This document shows, piece by piece, positions 17,049 to 26,095 of a stretch of DNA of 42,697 bases. Within the stretch, counting starts at the first letter, position 1, and every line of letters begins with the position of its first letter. The notes beneath the pieces are model-generated. The model did no database searches. It was given only the letters and a program-made list of their open reading frames with translations, and was not told where the DNA came from. The position numbers and the translations under genes are program-made. This DNA comes from Nitrospinota bacterium (GTDB taxonomy: Bacteria; Nitrospinota_A; UBA7883; JACRGQ01): the NCBI GenBank assembly GCA_029881495.1, contig JAOUMJ010000025.1:1-42697 (forward strand), given 5' to 3'.

Positions 17049-18503
17049 ATGACTTTACGCTGCATATCTATAATTACCGTAATCATTTTTATATATTTGC
17101 CATCCGATGCTCAAGCCGATACGGTCTATATAAAACCAATTCGCCTGTTACTGCCGGGGGATGTCGCCTGCCTCGGCTCAGGTTCGCTAGACAGCCGCTC
17201 AGAAGCACCGGATATACATAAACCCGCAGTTATGGGAGCCTTCGGAAATCTCCTCTCCCTCAGCTATGAAAGAGAAAACCTTTTAAACGAAAAATCCTCC
17301 GCAGGAAATACTCGGATAAAATCGTACACGCAGAGCCTTATACTCATATACCAGCCGGAATTATTCGGAATAAATAGCTCTCTTGGCGTGTCGGCTGACA
17401 GTTTTGCCGGGGACTATGAACTCCCTTCATACGGATCTCCCCAGTCGGTAAAACTCGAACAGACAAACAACAGGAGAAGTTTCGCATTCTCTATTGCGCC
17501 TGGAGCCAATTTTCTTTTCGGAGCGGGCATCGATTACGACAATGACATCGATCACACCTTTTACAATTTGATCTATCTCCCCGCGGAAGGGGTCGGCATC
17601 GGATTTAGAAAATATTTCAATTCAGGAAGCTTCAACAGTTCGCTTTACTCGGGAAGCAACTTTGCCGAAAATTCATATTTAATTTCTGAATACATCGAAG
17701 AGTTCGGAGTGAGGGTAGGGGTGCCGGAGAAATTTACCGCTGAAACCGGATTCGGCAAGGGAGAAAAAACGGATTACCGCTCCATGCGTGTGAAAATCCA
17801 TCCTTACGGAAGATTCACAATTGGAGCGATTTTTGATGAAATTCAATTCAAATCGCGATCAGAAATAAGTGTCAATGAAAATCCGGGGGGCTATTTCAGC
17901 ACGGAGGCGAAACTTGACAGGATAAACGTCACCGGGGACTATATTCTCTCCGATGGCTCAAATGCGCTTTTCGGCTACGAAAAATCTACACTCGCCGCAA
18001 ATATTGCCGGAAGCATCGACGGAAAATATGTTTCATCATTCTGGGAAAATCTTTTTTCGGGCAAAAGATATATTAACGGCGCTCTTTCATCCGATATCCG
18101 GCAGACGCACATAGGTATTACCTCCTCTGAAGAAAAACGGCTTTCATGGAGCGGCGGAGCAAGGTATATCGAAATTATTCCCGGAGGAGGATTTAACCAC
18201 TGGACAACCCCACCTATCATCCCTATAGGAAAATTTAACGAACAGGAAAATATTCTCGCCTATGGCGAATCCACATTTGCGGCCCTCTTTCTAGGCACTA
18301 CCTTGAGAATGAATCGCTTCGACATCAAATACGGCATTGCGCAGATAATACCAATCGCGGTGACGAGAAAAACCTCCGATGACGCGGAAGAGGTAACCGG
18401 CGCGAGCCAGACAAAGGATATAGACATCTCCAAATGGCAGGACGAACTGGCCAGAGACCAGGGTGGAAATCTTCAAAGAATCGAGCTCACCTGGCACTTC
18501 TGA
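17049..18503 (+). CDS. Putative outer-membrane beta-barrel protein
   Basis: About 484 residues with a clear signal peptide (M-T-L-R-C-I-S-I-I-T-V-I-I-F-I-Y-L-P-S-D-A-Q-A) when started at the ATG at 17049. A TTG at 17013 would add 12 residues. The mature part is rich in alternating polar and aromatic strands separated by turns, and it ends in I-E-L-T-W-H-F, with a terminal Phe as in many barrel proteins recognised by BamA. No precise family is recognised. It follows the amidase gene closely on the same strand, which suggests a shared envelope role. Ribosome sites are weak for either start. Confidence 0.72.
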   Translation: MTLRCISIITVIIFIYLPSDAQADTVYIKPIRLLLPGDVACLGSGSLDSRSEAPDIHKPAVMGAFGNLLSLSYERENLLNEKSSAGNTRIKSYTQSLILIYQPELFGINSSLGVSADSFAGDYELPSYGSPQSVKLEQTNNRRSFAFSIAPGANFLFGAGIDYDNDIDHTFYNLIYLPAEGVGIGFRKYFNSGSFNSSLYSGSNFAENSYLISEYIEEFGVRVGVPEKFTAETGFGKGEKTDYRSMRVKIHPYGRFTIGAIFDEIQFKSRSEISVNENPGGYFSTEAKLDRINVTGDYILSDGSNALFGYEKSTLAANIAGSIDGKYVSSFWENLFSGKRYINGALSSDIRQTHIGITSSEEKRLSWSGGARYIEIIPGGGFNHWTTPPIIPIGKFNEQENILAYGESTFAALFLGTTLRMNRFDIKYGIAQIIPIAVTRKTSDDAEEVTGASQTKDIDISKWQDELARDQGGNLQRIELTWHF

Positions 18504-18582
18504 ACCAACAACCGCTCTCATATAAAGGAAAAAAGAGCGTACATCAGTTGGCAAGAATGAGGCGAACGAAAACTACTGAAGC

Positions 18583-18630
18583 TTATTAGAAAATAATGCG
18601 GGCGGCCTTTTTTAAAAGAACCGCCCGCAT
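18583..18630 (-). terminator. Terminator of the 791-residue lipoprotein gene
   Basis: A 10-bp stem (ATGCGGGCGG, 18596-18605 with 18621-18630) with a 15-nt loop is followed on the minus strand by the T-rich TTATTTTCTAAT. It starts 11 bases past the stop. It may also stop transcripts of the convergent gene. Confidence 0.8.
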
Positions 18631-18641
18631 ATTAGATCGAA

Positions 18642-21017
18642 TTACTTCCAGTCGGCGGGAACGCCGTTCGGGAAGAGGCCGTTAAATTTGTCGTTAGCCG
18701 GCCAAACTATATTGTCGTTGAAACATACCTCCGTAAAGTTCGGGTCCGTATAAGAGCACATCGGCTGGTTGAAAACCCACGAATCATAGACGTTATAGGT
18801 ACCTCTGTAGTTGAATGTCGGGAGATTCGTCCTCTCAACCGGCGTCACACCTAACTGTGAAATGTTCACGTCGAACGACTCCGTCCTGTTGCACCCAGCG
18901 TCCCACTCCGCGTCTACAGAGATGATGGAAAGCGACGTCGTAGAAGACGCCACGGTTATCGTATTGTCGCAATAGAGGGTAACCGAATCCGCCGGGTCGT
19001 ACTTGTTCGTGAACTTGACCTGCCCAGACAGAGCCAGTTGCACCATGTCTATCAACTTCCACATGTTGGCTTCGTCTTCAGCTTCCTGTGCCGGATCCGG
19101 GTTGTTCGGATCTGGACTTGTTGGTTTTATATCTGCCCATTTGATGGCTCCCTCTGCCGCCTGTGCTGGGGTCTCTGCCTTTATGAAAACAAGCGCCTTC
19201 TCGAAATTGTCCACGGCGGCGCGGAGTGCTGAAATAGCGCTGGACATCTTTGTCTTACCGGTGGTCTTCAAGGTAAAGTTATTTGAAGCGTCTATAGTGT
19301 TGTCGATTGTAACAAGCGTCGGCATCGGATCCACGGACCATGACGCGTGGGCGCCATTGAAGATGCTCATCGGATCCGCTTCCACTATCGCGTAATCAAT
19401 CTCCAGGTTATAGGCAGTCGCAACAAGGAGCACCCCTTTCACGACACTCAAGGCGGCATCCGCGAGAAGGAATTCGCCATCATCCAGGACGACGCTCGGG
19501 TCCGGGGTCGTACCGCAACATGGAGGAGTAGTGAATGTATAGCCGGTGTTCTCCACGACTCGAAGCTGCCTCAATGACGATTCGACCACCGGAAGAATGT
19601 CTGTTTCCACGATAGACTGGATTTGGGAAATCTTGTAGGCGGTAGCTGGTATGGTGCTAGCAAACTTCTGTGCGCTTTCGACCATTGCCGGCTTGTCCTT
19701 CGGAAGGCTCTCCTTCAGTTTAACGAGAAGCCCCGTTAGGTTAGCGATTCCCGAATTCCTCTTCGTTGGTTTCATAATGGTCGTTCCAGAATTTGCGAAC
19801 AAGTTAACTATGTCAATGATTTGGATGGTAGTTCTCGGATCCAAGATCGGATTGTTCACCGGATCTGAAGCAAAGGAGTTAACCATATTTGTTACCGTTG
19901 TGTTGTTCATGAGATCCACTAGGTTGGTGAACGCGACACCGAAGTTAGCCGTCCGGTCGAGGGGGTTTTTTGCCAAGGCTTCCTTATACTTGAGGTTCGC
20001 ATCCGTATATTTCTCTGCTTCGAGGAAGGCGTAGGCCTCGGCGTTGATGGCGGTTACATCTTCACTCTTCACCGCCGGGGATGTAGTAACGCTATCCTTG
20101 ATATCGATAACCACTGTTGTTACATCCTCTTCCTTCATACCGCTCTCCTGGAACGTTGAATTCGGGTTCTGTATGTAGTTGGTGATAGCGGTGGTAACGC
20201 CGGTCGTTCCCGTATCCGGCGCGAGTACCGCAGTTGTCCCGTCTACCTGGTATGTAATTTCCACGGTCCCCTCTTTGCCGTCGAAAGCACCGTCGCTGAA
20301 GTCTTTTGCGAGCGCTTCAAGAAGCACACCGGGATCCGCCAGGTTCTGGTCGGCCGCCTGCTGTGTGAACGCGCCGAGAATAAGTCCGAGCTTCGTACCG
20401 TCCGGGTTGGAGGTTACCTCATCCTTTTTGTCGAAGTTTACCTTCAGTACCATCGGGTTTGATGTAAAACCGAAATGCTCCTTGACCTTTGTTGTCGCAT
20501 CAGAAATCGCGGCAGAGAGGGAAGTTGGAGCGAAGAGAGCCTTTTGAACGGCAGGTTTTGCCGAAAGGCTTTTCACGGCCCTGCTGTCAATGAATGTCGA
20601 TATAGGCGTGATGGCAAGCGACTCCGCCGCGGAGGAGACTTCCGGGGAATTCATATCCACGATAGCGGAGTATTTTACCGTGTTTGTTACCGTAGCCTGC
20701 GTAGCCTCACTCTTATATGTACCTTGCGTAACCTCTACGCGATACACTCCGGCGTCATCACATGCGGCAGGATCTGCCGACCACGTACCGTCGGATGCGG
20801 TAAATGCGGAGGCAAGCTCAGTATCATTCTCGCCGGTGGCTGTCACGGAATAGATCTTTACGTTGGACGCCTCCATGACGCCCTTCACAGCGGTACCCCC
20901 CATGGCACACGCGCTATTGGCCTTTTTATCCTCGGCAGGAACAAAGATTCCGCACGATAGGACGAATATAGACAAACTAGAAAAAATAAATAATTTTTGC
21001 CTCGAAATTGTGAACAT
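18642..21017 (-). CDS. Large secreted lipoprotein with TPR segment, function unknown
   Basis: The 791-residue product starts with a lipoprotein signal (F-S-S-L-S-I-F-V-L-S-C-G), with lipobox V-L-S-C and acylated Cys22. Residues about 38-120 look like a carboxypeptidase-regulatory-like beta-sandwich (A-V-K-G-V-M-E-A-S-N-V-K-I-Y through V-Y-R-V-E-V-T-Q-G). A long region with few landmarks follows. One TPR unit is clear near residue 335 (A-Y-A-F-L-E-A-E-K-Y-T-D-A-N-L-K-Y-K-E-A-L). Paired cysteines occur late in the chain. It is probably on the outer or cell surface side of the envelope. Strong GGAGG ribosome site before the ATG at 21017. No precise family recognised. Confidence 0.8.
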   Translation of the reverse strand: MFTISRQKLFIFSSLSIFVLSCGIFVPAEDKKANSACAMGGTAVKGVMEASNVKIYSVTATGENDTELASAFTASDGTWSADPAACDDAGVYRVEVTQGTYKSEATQATVTNTVKYSAIVDMNSPEVSSAAESLAITPISTFIDSRAVKSLSAKPAVQKALFAPTSLSAAISDATTKVKEHFGFTSNPMVLKVNFDKKDEVTSNPDGTKLGLILGAFTQQAADQNLADPGVLLEALAKDFSDGAFDGKEGTVEITYQVDGTTAVLAPDTGTTGVTTAITNYIQNPNSTFQESGMKEEDVTTVVIDIKDSVTTSPAVKSEDVTAINAEAYAFLEAEKYTDANLKYKEALAKNPLDRTANFGVAFTNLVDLMNNTTVTNMVNSFASDPVNNPILDPRTTIQIIDIVNLFANSGTTIMKPTKRNSGIANLTGLLVKLKESLPKDKPAMVESAQKFASTIPATAYKISQIQSIVETDILPVVESSLRQLRVVENTGYTFTTPPCCGTTPDPSVVLDDGEFLLADAALSVVKGVLLVATAYNLEIDYAIVEADPMSIFNGAHASWSVDPMPTLVTIDNTIDASNNFTLKTTGKTKMSSAISALRAAVDNFEKALVFIKAETPAQAAEGAIKWADIKPTSPDPNNPDPAQEAEDEANMWKLIDMVQLALSGQVKFTNKYDPADSVTLYCDNTITVASSTTSLSIISVDAEWDAGCNRTESFDVNISQLGVTPVERTNLPTFNYRGTYNVYDSWVFNQPMCSYTDPNFTEVCFNDNIVWPANDKFNGLFPNGVPADWK

Positions 21018-21266
21018 GCAATGCCTCCAAAACGGATTTTATAACCTGATAAACCAGCCAAAAACCAAAACGCCAAGCACCTTCAGTGCATCAAACTATC
21101 GTATTTCCAAGTTACGCTAACGCATTTGCTTTGTCAAATTCAGATACATAATTTATAAAATGGCATAAATAGGTCATACATCTACCACATCAATTTATCT
21201 CTGAGCGCAGAGAATGGGCCTGCCCAGGTATTAAAATACTTTGGGAAAAAGCCTTGTTGATTTCAC

Positions 21267-21851
21267 TTATGAACGTTTGTTCGGGAATCCGCTCCATATC
21301 TCCTGGGGGAATATGATGCTTTTCGTGAACGGTATCTGCGGAACATCCTTTTCGGTATTCAGGTTAATTCCATGTTTCTGGTAAGCCTTATAAACGAGTT
21401 GACTGCAGTAAAAGGAATCCTCTCTCTCCGAATCGAGAAAATTAAGGTTGTACGGCTTTCCGGCATTTACCTGGGCTAGGCAGTAATTTGCCACACTGAT
21501 ACGGATCTTCTCCTGTTCGGCACCGCTGTATTTTGAACCGTTCAGCGGGTAGACTATTCCATAAAAGGTATCATGAACCCCCCTCGCGGCGGCCATCGCT
21601 GAAGAATTCCACACACTGTCGGCAGAGTAGGCGATAGCCTTCAGTTTCGCGCCAGCTTCCACGCAACGGCCATTCGGCCCGACATACATCGCCACATGAT
21701 CCACCTCGCCGGGAACCAGTTTCCCGATAAGGCGCCATATCTGGCCGCCGATAACAGTTTCATCTCCATTGGTGGTGCAGATAAGATCACCGGTGGAAAG
21801 AGGAACTCCGTTAATCGAATATGTATGAATCATGTCAACTTCTCTTTCCAT
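21267..21851 (-). CDS. YiiX/YaeF-like permuted papain-fold cysteine peptidase, copy 2
   Basis: A 194-residue protein of the NlpC/P60 superfamily with circular permutation: the histidine comes first (V-D-H-V-A-M-Y-V-G, His52) and the cysteine later (S-F-Y-C-S-Q-L-V-Y-K-A-Y, Cys149). No signal peptide is seen. Members of this group are proposed amidases or acyltransferases; the substrate is unknown. The start at 21851 is supported by GGGGAAG. It follows its paralogue by nine bases and is closely similar to it along its whole length, so the pair arose by tandem duplication. Confidence 0.85.
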   Translation of the reverse strand: MEREVDMIHTYSINGVPLSTGDLICTTNGDETVIGGQIWRLIGKLVPGEVDHVAMYVGPNGRCVEAGAKLKAIAYSADSVWNSSAMAAARGVHDTFYGIVYPLNGSKYSGAEQEKIRISVANYCLAQVNAGKPYNLNFLDSEREDSFYCSQLVYKAYQKHGINLNTEKDVPQIPFTKSIIFPQEIWSGFPNKRS

Positions 21852-21860
21852 GAACTTCCC

Positions 21861-22505
21861 CTATTTCCCGAATAGTTTATAAATATATTTTAAAACCCTT
21901 GTGACGATTCCCGGCGGCTCGGCCTTTATAGTAGGAAAACCGCTCCATATTTCCTGCGGTACAATGATGCGTTCCGTCCCGGCAAGTAGAGGAATGCCGA
22001 TCCCCGTGTTCAGATTGATCCCATGCCTCTGGTATGCCTTGTATGCGAGCTGACTGCAGTAAAATGTCTCTTCATTTTCGGAATCGAGAAAATTCATGTT
22101 GTACGGTTTTTCGGCTTTTGCCTGGGCCAGGCAGTAATTTGCAATATCAACTCTGATCTTGACCTCTTCGTTTGCCGGGTATTTGTTTCTGTCGATCGGT
22201 TTGGAGACCCCGTAAAAGGTGTCGTAAAAATTTCTCTCTTCCCCCATCGCCTTCGAATCCCACCGGTTGTTTTGAACATTAAATGTAACTACCTTTTTCT
22301 TCGGCCCGGCTTCCACGCAACGCCCGTTCGGTCCGACATAAACCGCGATATGGTCCACATCTCCCGGCAAAAGCTTGCCAACCAGCTTCCATATTTCGCC
22401 GGAAAGAAACGCGTCGTCGCCATTTGTTGTGCAGATAATATCCCCGGTTTGAAGAGTTATCCCGTTTATGACGTAGGAATGCACCCTATCTACTTCCAAT
22501 TCCAT
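21861..22505 (-). CDS. YiiX/YaeF-like permuted papain-fold cysteine peptidase, copy 1
   Basis: Paralogue of the downstream gene, 214 residues. It shares the His motif V-D-H-I-A-V-Y-V-G-P-N-G-R-C-V-E-A-G (His52) and the Cys motif T-F-Y-C-S-Q-L-A-Y-K-A-Y (Cys150), but has a longer basic C-terminal tail ending V-L-K-Y-I-Y-K-L-F-G-K, possibly amphipathic and membrane-touching. The start at 22505 is chosen because GGAGG lies just before it; an upstream TTG or ATG would add up to 15 residues without a ribosome site. It is first of the two-gene operon, downstream of the candidate origin region. Confidence 0.85.
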   Translation of the reverse strand: MELEVDRVHSYVINGITLQTGDIICTTNGDDAFLSGEIWKLVGKLLPGDVDHIAVYVGPNGRCVEAGPKKKVVTFNVQNNRWDSKAMGEERNFYDTFYGVSKPIDRNKYPANEEVKIRVDIANYCLAQAKAEKPYNMNFLDSENEETFYCSQLAYKAYQRHGINLNTGIGIPLLAGTERIIVPQEIWSGFPTIKAEPPGIVTRVLKYIYKLFGK

Positions 22506-22599
22506 AATACCTCCACGAAAGAAAATGAACTTTGCAAATATTATTATCACGCAATTGCTATCCGGTCAAATAATTTATGTATTTTGCATTACATATGAT

Positions 22600-22900
22600 C
22601 AAAAGATCCATCTCTGGCATGGAATTTTCCCACGATTACTGATTATGAAATCCGTGCATATTATTGATAAAAATATGAGAAAAGTATTATCCACATTGAC
22701 TGTGGATAACCTGTTGGCAAGCCAGCCAAAAGGTACAGAAAAACCGCGTAAATACTGGATTTTTAATATATTGATGAAAGATTCATCGCCATGATAACAC
22801 CTAATATATCAATAAGATAACTTATTCATTTTTTTTGTATCGTTTTCCCCGGTCAAATTTCACCGTTTCGATAAAAGTTATCAACAACTTTTTACAACCT
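22600..22900. other. Candidate replication origin (oriC-like), DnaA boxes in AT-rich DNA
   Basis: The 631-bp stretch 22506-23136 has no convincing gene. It holds two perfect DnaA boxes in inverted orientation five bases apart: TTATCCACA (22687-22695) and TGTGGATAA (22701-22709). A one-mismatch box, TTATCAACA, lies at 22878-22886. Between them is AT-rich DNA with T-runs and small hairpins (for example GATGAA-AGA-TTCATC near 22774) that could unwind. By chance fewer than one perfect box is expected in the whole window. Against it: no dnaA, dnaN or gidA is nearby and gene strands do not switch here. A DnaA-binding control site is the alternative. Confidence 0.5.
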
Positions 22901-23004
22901 ATTGCAAATTAAAGGCAAAACCGATATCTGGCTACCGTTAAAAGGTATGGTCGAAAAGGATAAATTTTCAAGTTGGCATGCGGTTCTTTATTGCGTAAGT
23001 CAAA

Positions 23005-23029
23005 ATTTGTCGGAAAACCGGCGACAAAT
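23005..23029 (-). terminator. Hairpin downstream of leuS, possible weak terminator
   Basis: ATTTGTCG (23005-23012) pairs perfectly with CGACAAAT (23022-23029). On the minus strand a short TTTT tract follows. It lies about 110 bases after the leuS stop. Confidence 0.4.
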
Positions 23030-23136
23030 CACAACATTTAACCAAAAGAAACATTCTTGTGTAGCGGGAGCTGACAATTTTTTCACAAACTAGCCAGATT
23101 GATCGGGGAAAATTTCCCTGAATGCGACTCTCAAGG

Positions 23137-24828
23137 TCAAACGACGATATTTATCAGCTTTCCAGGCACGACAATTATCTTTCTAACGATCTTCCCTTCG
23201 ATTTCCTTCGCAACTTTCTCTTCCTTTACTGCCATATTCTTTAAATCATCCTCGGAAGTGCTTGGTGAAACCTCGAGCCTCGCCTTCAACTTCCCGTTGA
23301 CCTGCACAACGATGGTCAAAAGTTCGGAGGCTGTAAACTCCTCCACATATTCCGGCCATTTCTCGTTTGTAAGATAAGCCTTGTTACCAAAGAGAGCATA
23401 AAACTCCTGGGTGAAATGCGGAATTACCGGATGAAGAAGTTTTAAAAAATCTATCAGCGTCCGCCTCAGCTCAGCTCTTTCCGTTCCGTTGGCAGGTTTG
23501 AAATCGTTTAGAAAATTCAGCAGTTCCATTCCCGCGGCAATGGCGGTATTGAAATGCGCCCTCTCCCCGATGTCGACGGTAATTCTCTTGATGGTGAGAT
23601 GATGCATCCTGCGCAGCTCCCGCCCTTCCTTAGAAAGTTCACCTTCGGTCGGCGCTTCCTTTTTGAGTTCATCTATCCATTTCATATACAGACGGTGAAG
23701 ACGCGTTATGAACCTGTATCCCCCCTCTACGCCGCTATCGTCCCATTCCAGATCCTTTTCCGGAGGGGACGCGAAAAGAATGAAAACACGCGTCGTATCG
23801 GAGCCGTATTCCTTCATTATGTCGTCTGGATCGACTACGTTCCCCTTTGACTTGCTCATCTTTGCGCCATCTTTTATCACCATCCCCTGAGTGAGAAGAT
23901 TTTGAAAAGGCTCATCCTCGCCATGCAATCCGATGTCGCGGCAAAACTTGTTAAAAAATCTAGCGTAGAGGAGATGAAGCACCGCGTGCTCGATCCCGCC
24001 TATATATTTGTCGACCGGGAGCCAGTAATTCAGATCATCCCTGTTGGCAGGCATTGATACCGAATCTGGGGAGAGGTATCGGTAAAAGTACCATGACGAA
24101 TCTATAAAGGTATCCATCGTATCTGTTTCCCGTTTCGCCCCCCCTCCGCACGAAGGACACGCTACATCCGTAAATGATTTCAATCCAGGGAGTGGCGACT
24201 TCCCCCCTTCGAGGAGGTCGATCTCTATAGGCAGAACAACCGGGAGCTGTTCTTCAGGGACGGGGACGGCTCCGCATTTACCGCAATGGATGATCGGGAT
24301 AGGCGCCCCCCAATATCTTTGGCGGCTTATCCCCCAATCGCGCAAACGGTAACTGATGGTTGCCTCGCCGATGCCGTTCGCGGCGAGCTTTTCGACAATT
24401 TTTCTTCCGCACTCTTCGTTATCCATGCCGTTGTAGGCGGCGGAATTTATCATCTCGCCGTTGCCGGAGAATGCCTCACATACTTCCGCTTCTGCCTCTT
24501 CACCCTTCTTCAGGATCACCTTGCGAATATCGATTTTGTACTTCTTCGCGAAATCGAAATCCCGCTGGTCATGAGCCGGAACGGACATGATCGCCCCCGT
24601 CCCGTATTCGATGAGAATGAAATTAGCCAGCCAAACAGGGATCTTCTCCCCGTTAACAGGATTGATAGCATATCTCCCGGTGAATACACCCTGCTTCTCG
24701 GTTTCATCAGCGGTACGGGATTTCATATCCTGACGTTTCATTGATTCGATGAAAGCGGCGACCTCCCTCTCCTGCTCCGTGCCTGCTGAAAGTTTATTTG
24801 CCAGTTCGTGTTCGGGAGCCAGCGCCAT
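23137..24828 (-). CDS. leuS: Leucyl-tRNA synthetase, C-terminal part (frameshifted gene)
   Basis: Second part of a split leuS. The frame carries the end of the CP1 editing domain, the second half of the class I core and the anticodon-binding and C-terminal domains. The K-M-S-K-S signature is present in [14 protein letters not shown]. Upstream of the ATG at 24828 the same frame still reads [14 protein letters not shown], the conserved threonine-rich editing motif, which shows that the true protein continues from the preceding piece. Both parts together give about 830 residues, normal for bacterial LeuRS. One base too many near 24866-24874 breaks the gene. Confidence 0.9.
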   Translation of the reverse strand: MALAPEHELANKLSAGTEQEREVAAFIESMKRQDMKSRTADETEKQGVFTGRYAINPVNGEKIPVWLANFILIEYGTGAIMSVPAHDQRDFDFAKKYKIDIRKVILKKGEEAEAEVCEAFSGNGEMINSAAYNGMDNEECGRKIVEKLAANGIGEATISYRLRDWGISRQRYWGAPIPIIHCGKCGAVPVPEEQLPVVLPIEIDLLEGGKSPLPGLKSFTDVACPSCGGGAKRETDTMDTFIDSSWYFYRYLSPDSVSMPANRDDLNYWLPVDKYIGGIEHAVLHLLYARFFNKFCRDIGLHGEDEPFQNLLTQGMVIKDGAKMSKSKGNVVDPDDIMKEYGSDTTRVFILFASPPEKDLEWDDSGVEGGYRFITRLHRLYMKWIDELKKEAPTEGELSKEGRELRRMHHLTIKRITVDIGERAHFNTAIAAGMELLNFLNDFKPANGTERAELRRTLIDFLKLLHPVIPHFTQEFYALFGNKAYLTNEKWPEYVEEFTASELLTIVVQVNGKLKARLEVSPSTSEDDLKNMAVKEEKVAKEIEGKIVRKIIVVPGKLINIVV

Positions 24829-25603
24829 GAAAGTCGCTCCGAAGAGAGTATCCGGCCTCGTGGTGAATATTTATCTTCTCATTCAATCCCTCAACCTGGA
24901 AAATTACCCTCGCCCCGTGGCTCTTTCCTATCCAGTTTTTCTGCATTGTTATGACCCGCTCCGGCCACTTGCCGGCCAGTTTATCAAGATCCTGCAGAAG
25001 AGCCTCCGCGTAGTCGGTAATCTTCAGGAACCAGCCGTCCTGCTCCCGCTGAACCACGGGATTATCGCAACGCCAGCAGAGTCCCTGCTGTACCTGCTCA
25101 TTGGCAAGAACGGTACCGCAGTCTTCGCACCAGTTGACCGCTGTCCGTTTCCTGTATGCAAGATTGTTTTTGAACAGCTGAACAAAGAGCCACTGTGTCC
25201 AACGGTAATACTCCGGCAGGCAGGTGGCGACCTCGCGGCTCCAGTCATACGATATGCCGAGATTTTTAATCTGCTTCCGCATGTCGGCGATGTTTGAAAG
25301 CGTCCATTTATGCGGATGGGTTTTGTGTTTGATAGCCGCGTTCTCGGCAGGGAGGCCGAATGCGTCCCACCCGATAGGATGGAGAACATTTTTTCCATTC
25401 ATTCTCAAAAAGCGCGCAAGGATATCTCCAATAGTATAGTTGCGGACATGCCCCATATGGATTCGACCGGAAGGGTAGGGGAACATTTCGAGGAGATAGA
25501 ATTTCTCCTTTGAAGGGTCGTTATCAACCTTGTCCGCACCGGATTCCAGCCAGAACTTTTGCCATCGGGATTCTACCTCCCGAAAATCGTATTTTGCTTC
25601 CAT
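24794..25603 (-). CDS. leuS: Leucyl-tRNA synthetase, N-terminal part (frameshifted gene)
   Basis: First part of leuS, which charges tRNA-Leu. It holds the class I HIGH motif as H-M-G-H in [12 protein letters not shown], then [13 protein letters not shown], and the zinc-type C-E-D-C and C-W-R-C pairs of the insertion. The frame is normal to V-E-G-L-N-E-K-I, then reads 26 unrelated residues before its stop. Removing one A from the ATAAATATT (minus strand) around 24870 joins it smoothly to the downstream part. The gene is essential in every bacterium I know of, so a sequencing error is likelier than a pseudogene. The start at 25603 has GAGG close by; 25612 is the alternative. Confidence 0.9.
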   Translation of the reverse strand: MEAKYDFREVESRWQKFWLESGADKVDNDPSKEKFYLLEMFPYPSGRIHMGHVRNYTIGDILARFLRMNGKNVLHPIGWDAFGLPAENAAIKHKTHPHKWTLSNIADMRKQIKNLGISYDWSREVATCLPEYYRWTQWLFVQLFKNNLAYRKRTAVNWCEDCGTVLANEQVQQGLCWRCDNPVVQREQDGWFLKITDYAEALLQDLDKLAGKWPERVITMQKNWIGKSHGARVIFQVEGLNEKINIHHEAGYSLRSDFHGAGSRTRTGK

Positions 25604-25782
25604 AACCCTCATCAAACAGAAAATGTTCTGATGAGATTACCACCACTCCCTATTGCTGGCAACAGAACTCTGATAGAAAAGATTTTTTTCTGTCGGCTTG
25701 AGATTACCTGAACTTGATTTTTGCCGTCAGGCACAAATTCAAATTGCCAAAATCGGCGGGGAAACAGCCGTGATGATATCGA

Positions 25783-25911
25783 TCAGATTATAACCTGCGA
25801 AAACGCCCTACCTAAAAAAACAGTCCCGACAAGCAACATGCCAAACAAAATGAGATAAATAAAAAGCCTCATTACTCCAGGCTCTTTTTTACTCTGTACC
25901 GATAACGCCAT
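25783..25911 (-). CDS. Small single-pass membrane protein, 42 residues
   Basis: A short frame on the minus strand from ATG 25909-25911 to TGA 25783-25785. It has an excellent ribosome site, GGAGGT (25919-25924), seven bases before the ATG. The product starts MALSVQSKKEPGVMR, then has one hydrophobic helix (about residues 16-34, LFIYLILFGMLLVGTVFLG) and a short tail ending R-A-F-S-Q-V-I-I. Such a pattern is typical of small membrane subunits or regulators, for example of oxidases. It lies between the heme c/CopD/b5 fusion gene (184 bases upstream) and leuS. No family is recognised. Confidence 0.7.
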   Translation of the reverse strand: MALSVQSKKEPGVMRLFIYLILFGMLLVGTVFLGRAFSQVII

Positions 25912-26095
25912 ATCCAAAACCTCCAAAAAACAGTTATTTTCTGCAGGATATTACTGCAACATATATGCCGAATATATGGGCAATAATATCAAATAGATAA
26001 ACAATTGTAAACAAAAAACTGCACATTTTTGGAAATAAAACTTACAATTTGATGCTTCTTGGGGCTTTTTGATGCAAATAATAGAGATATCGAGG

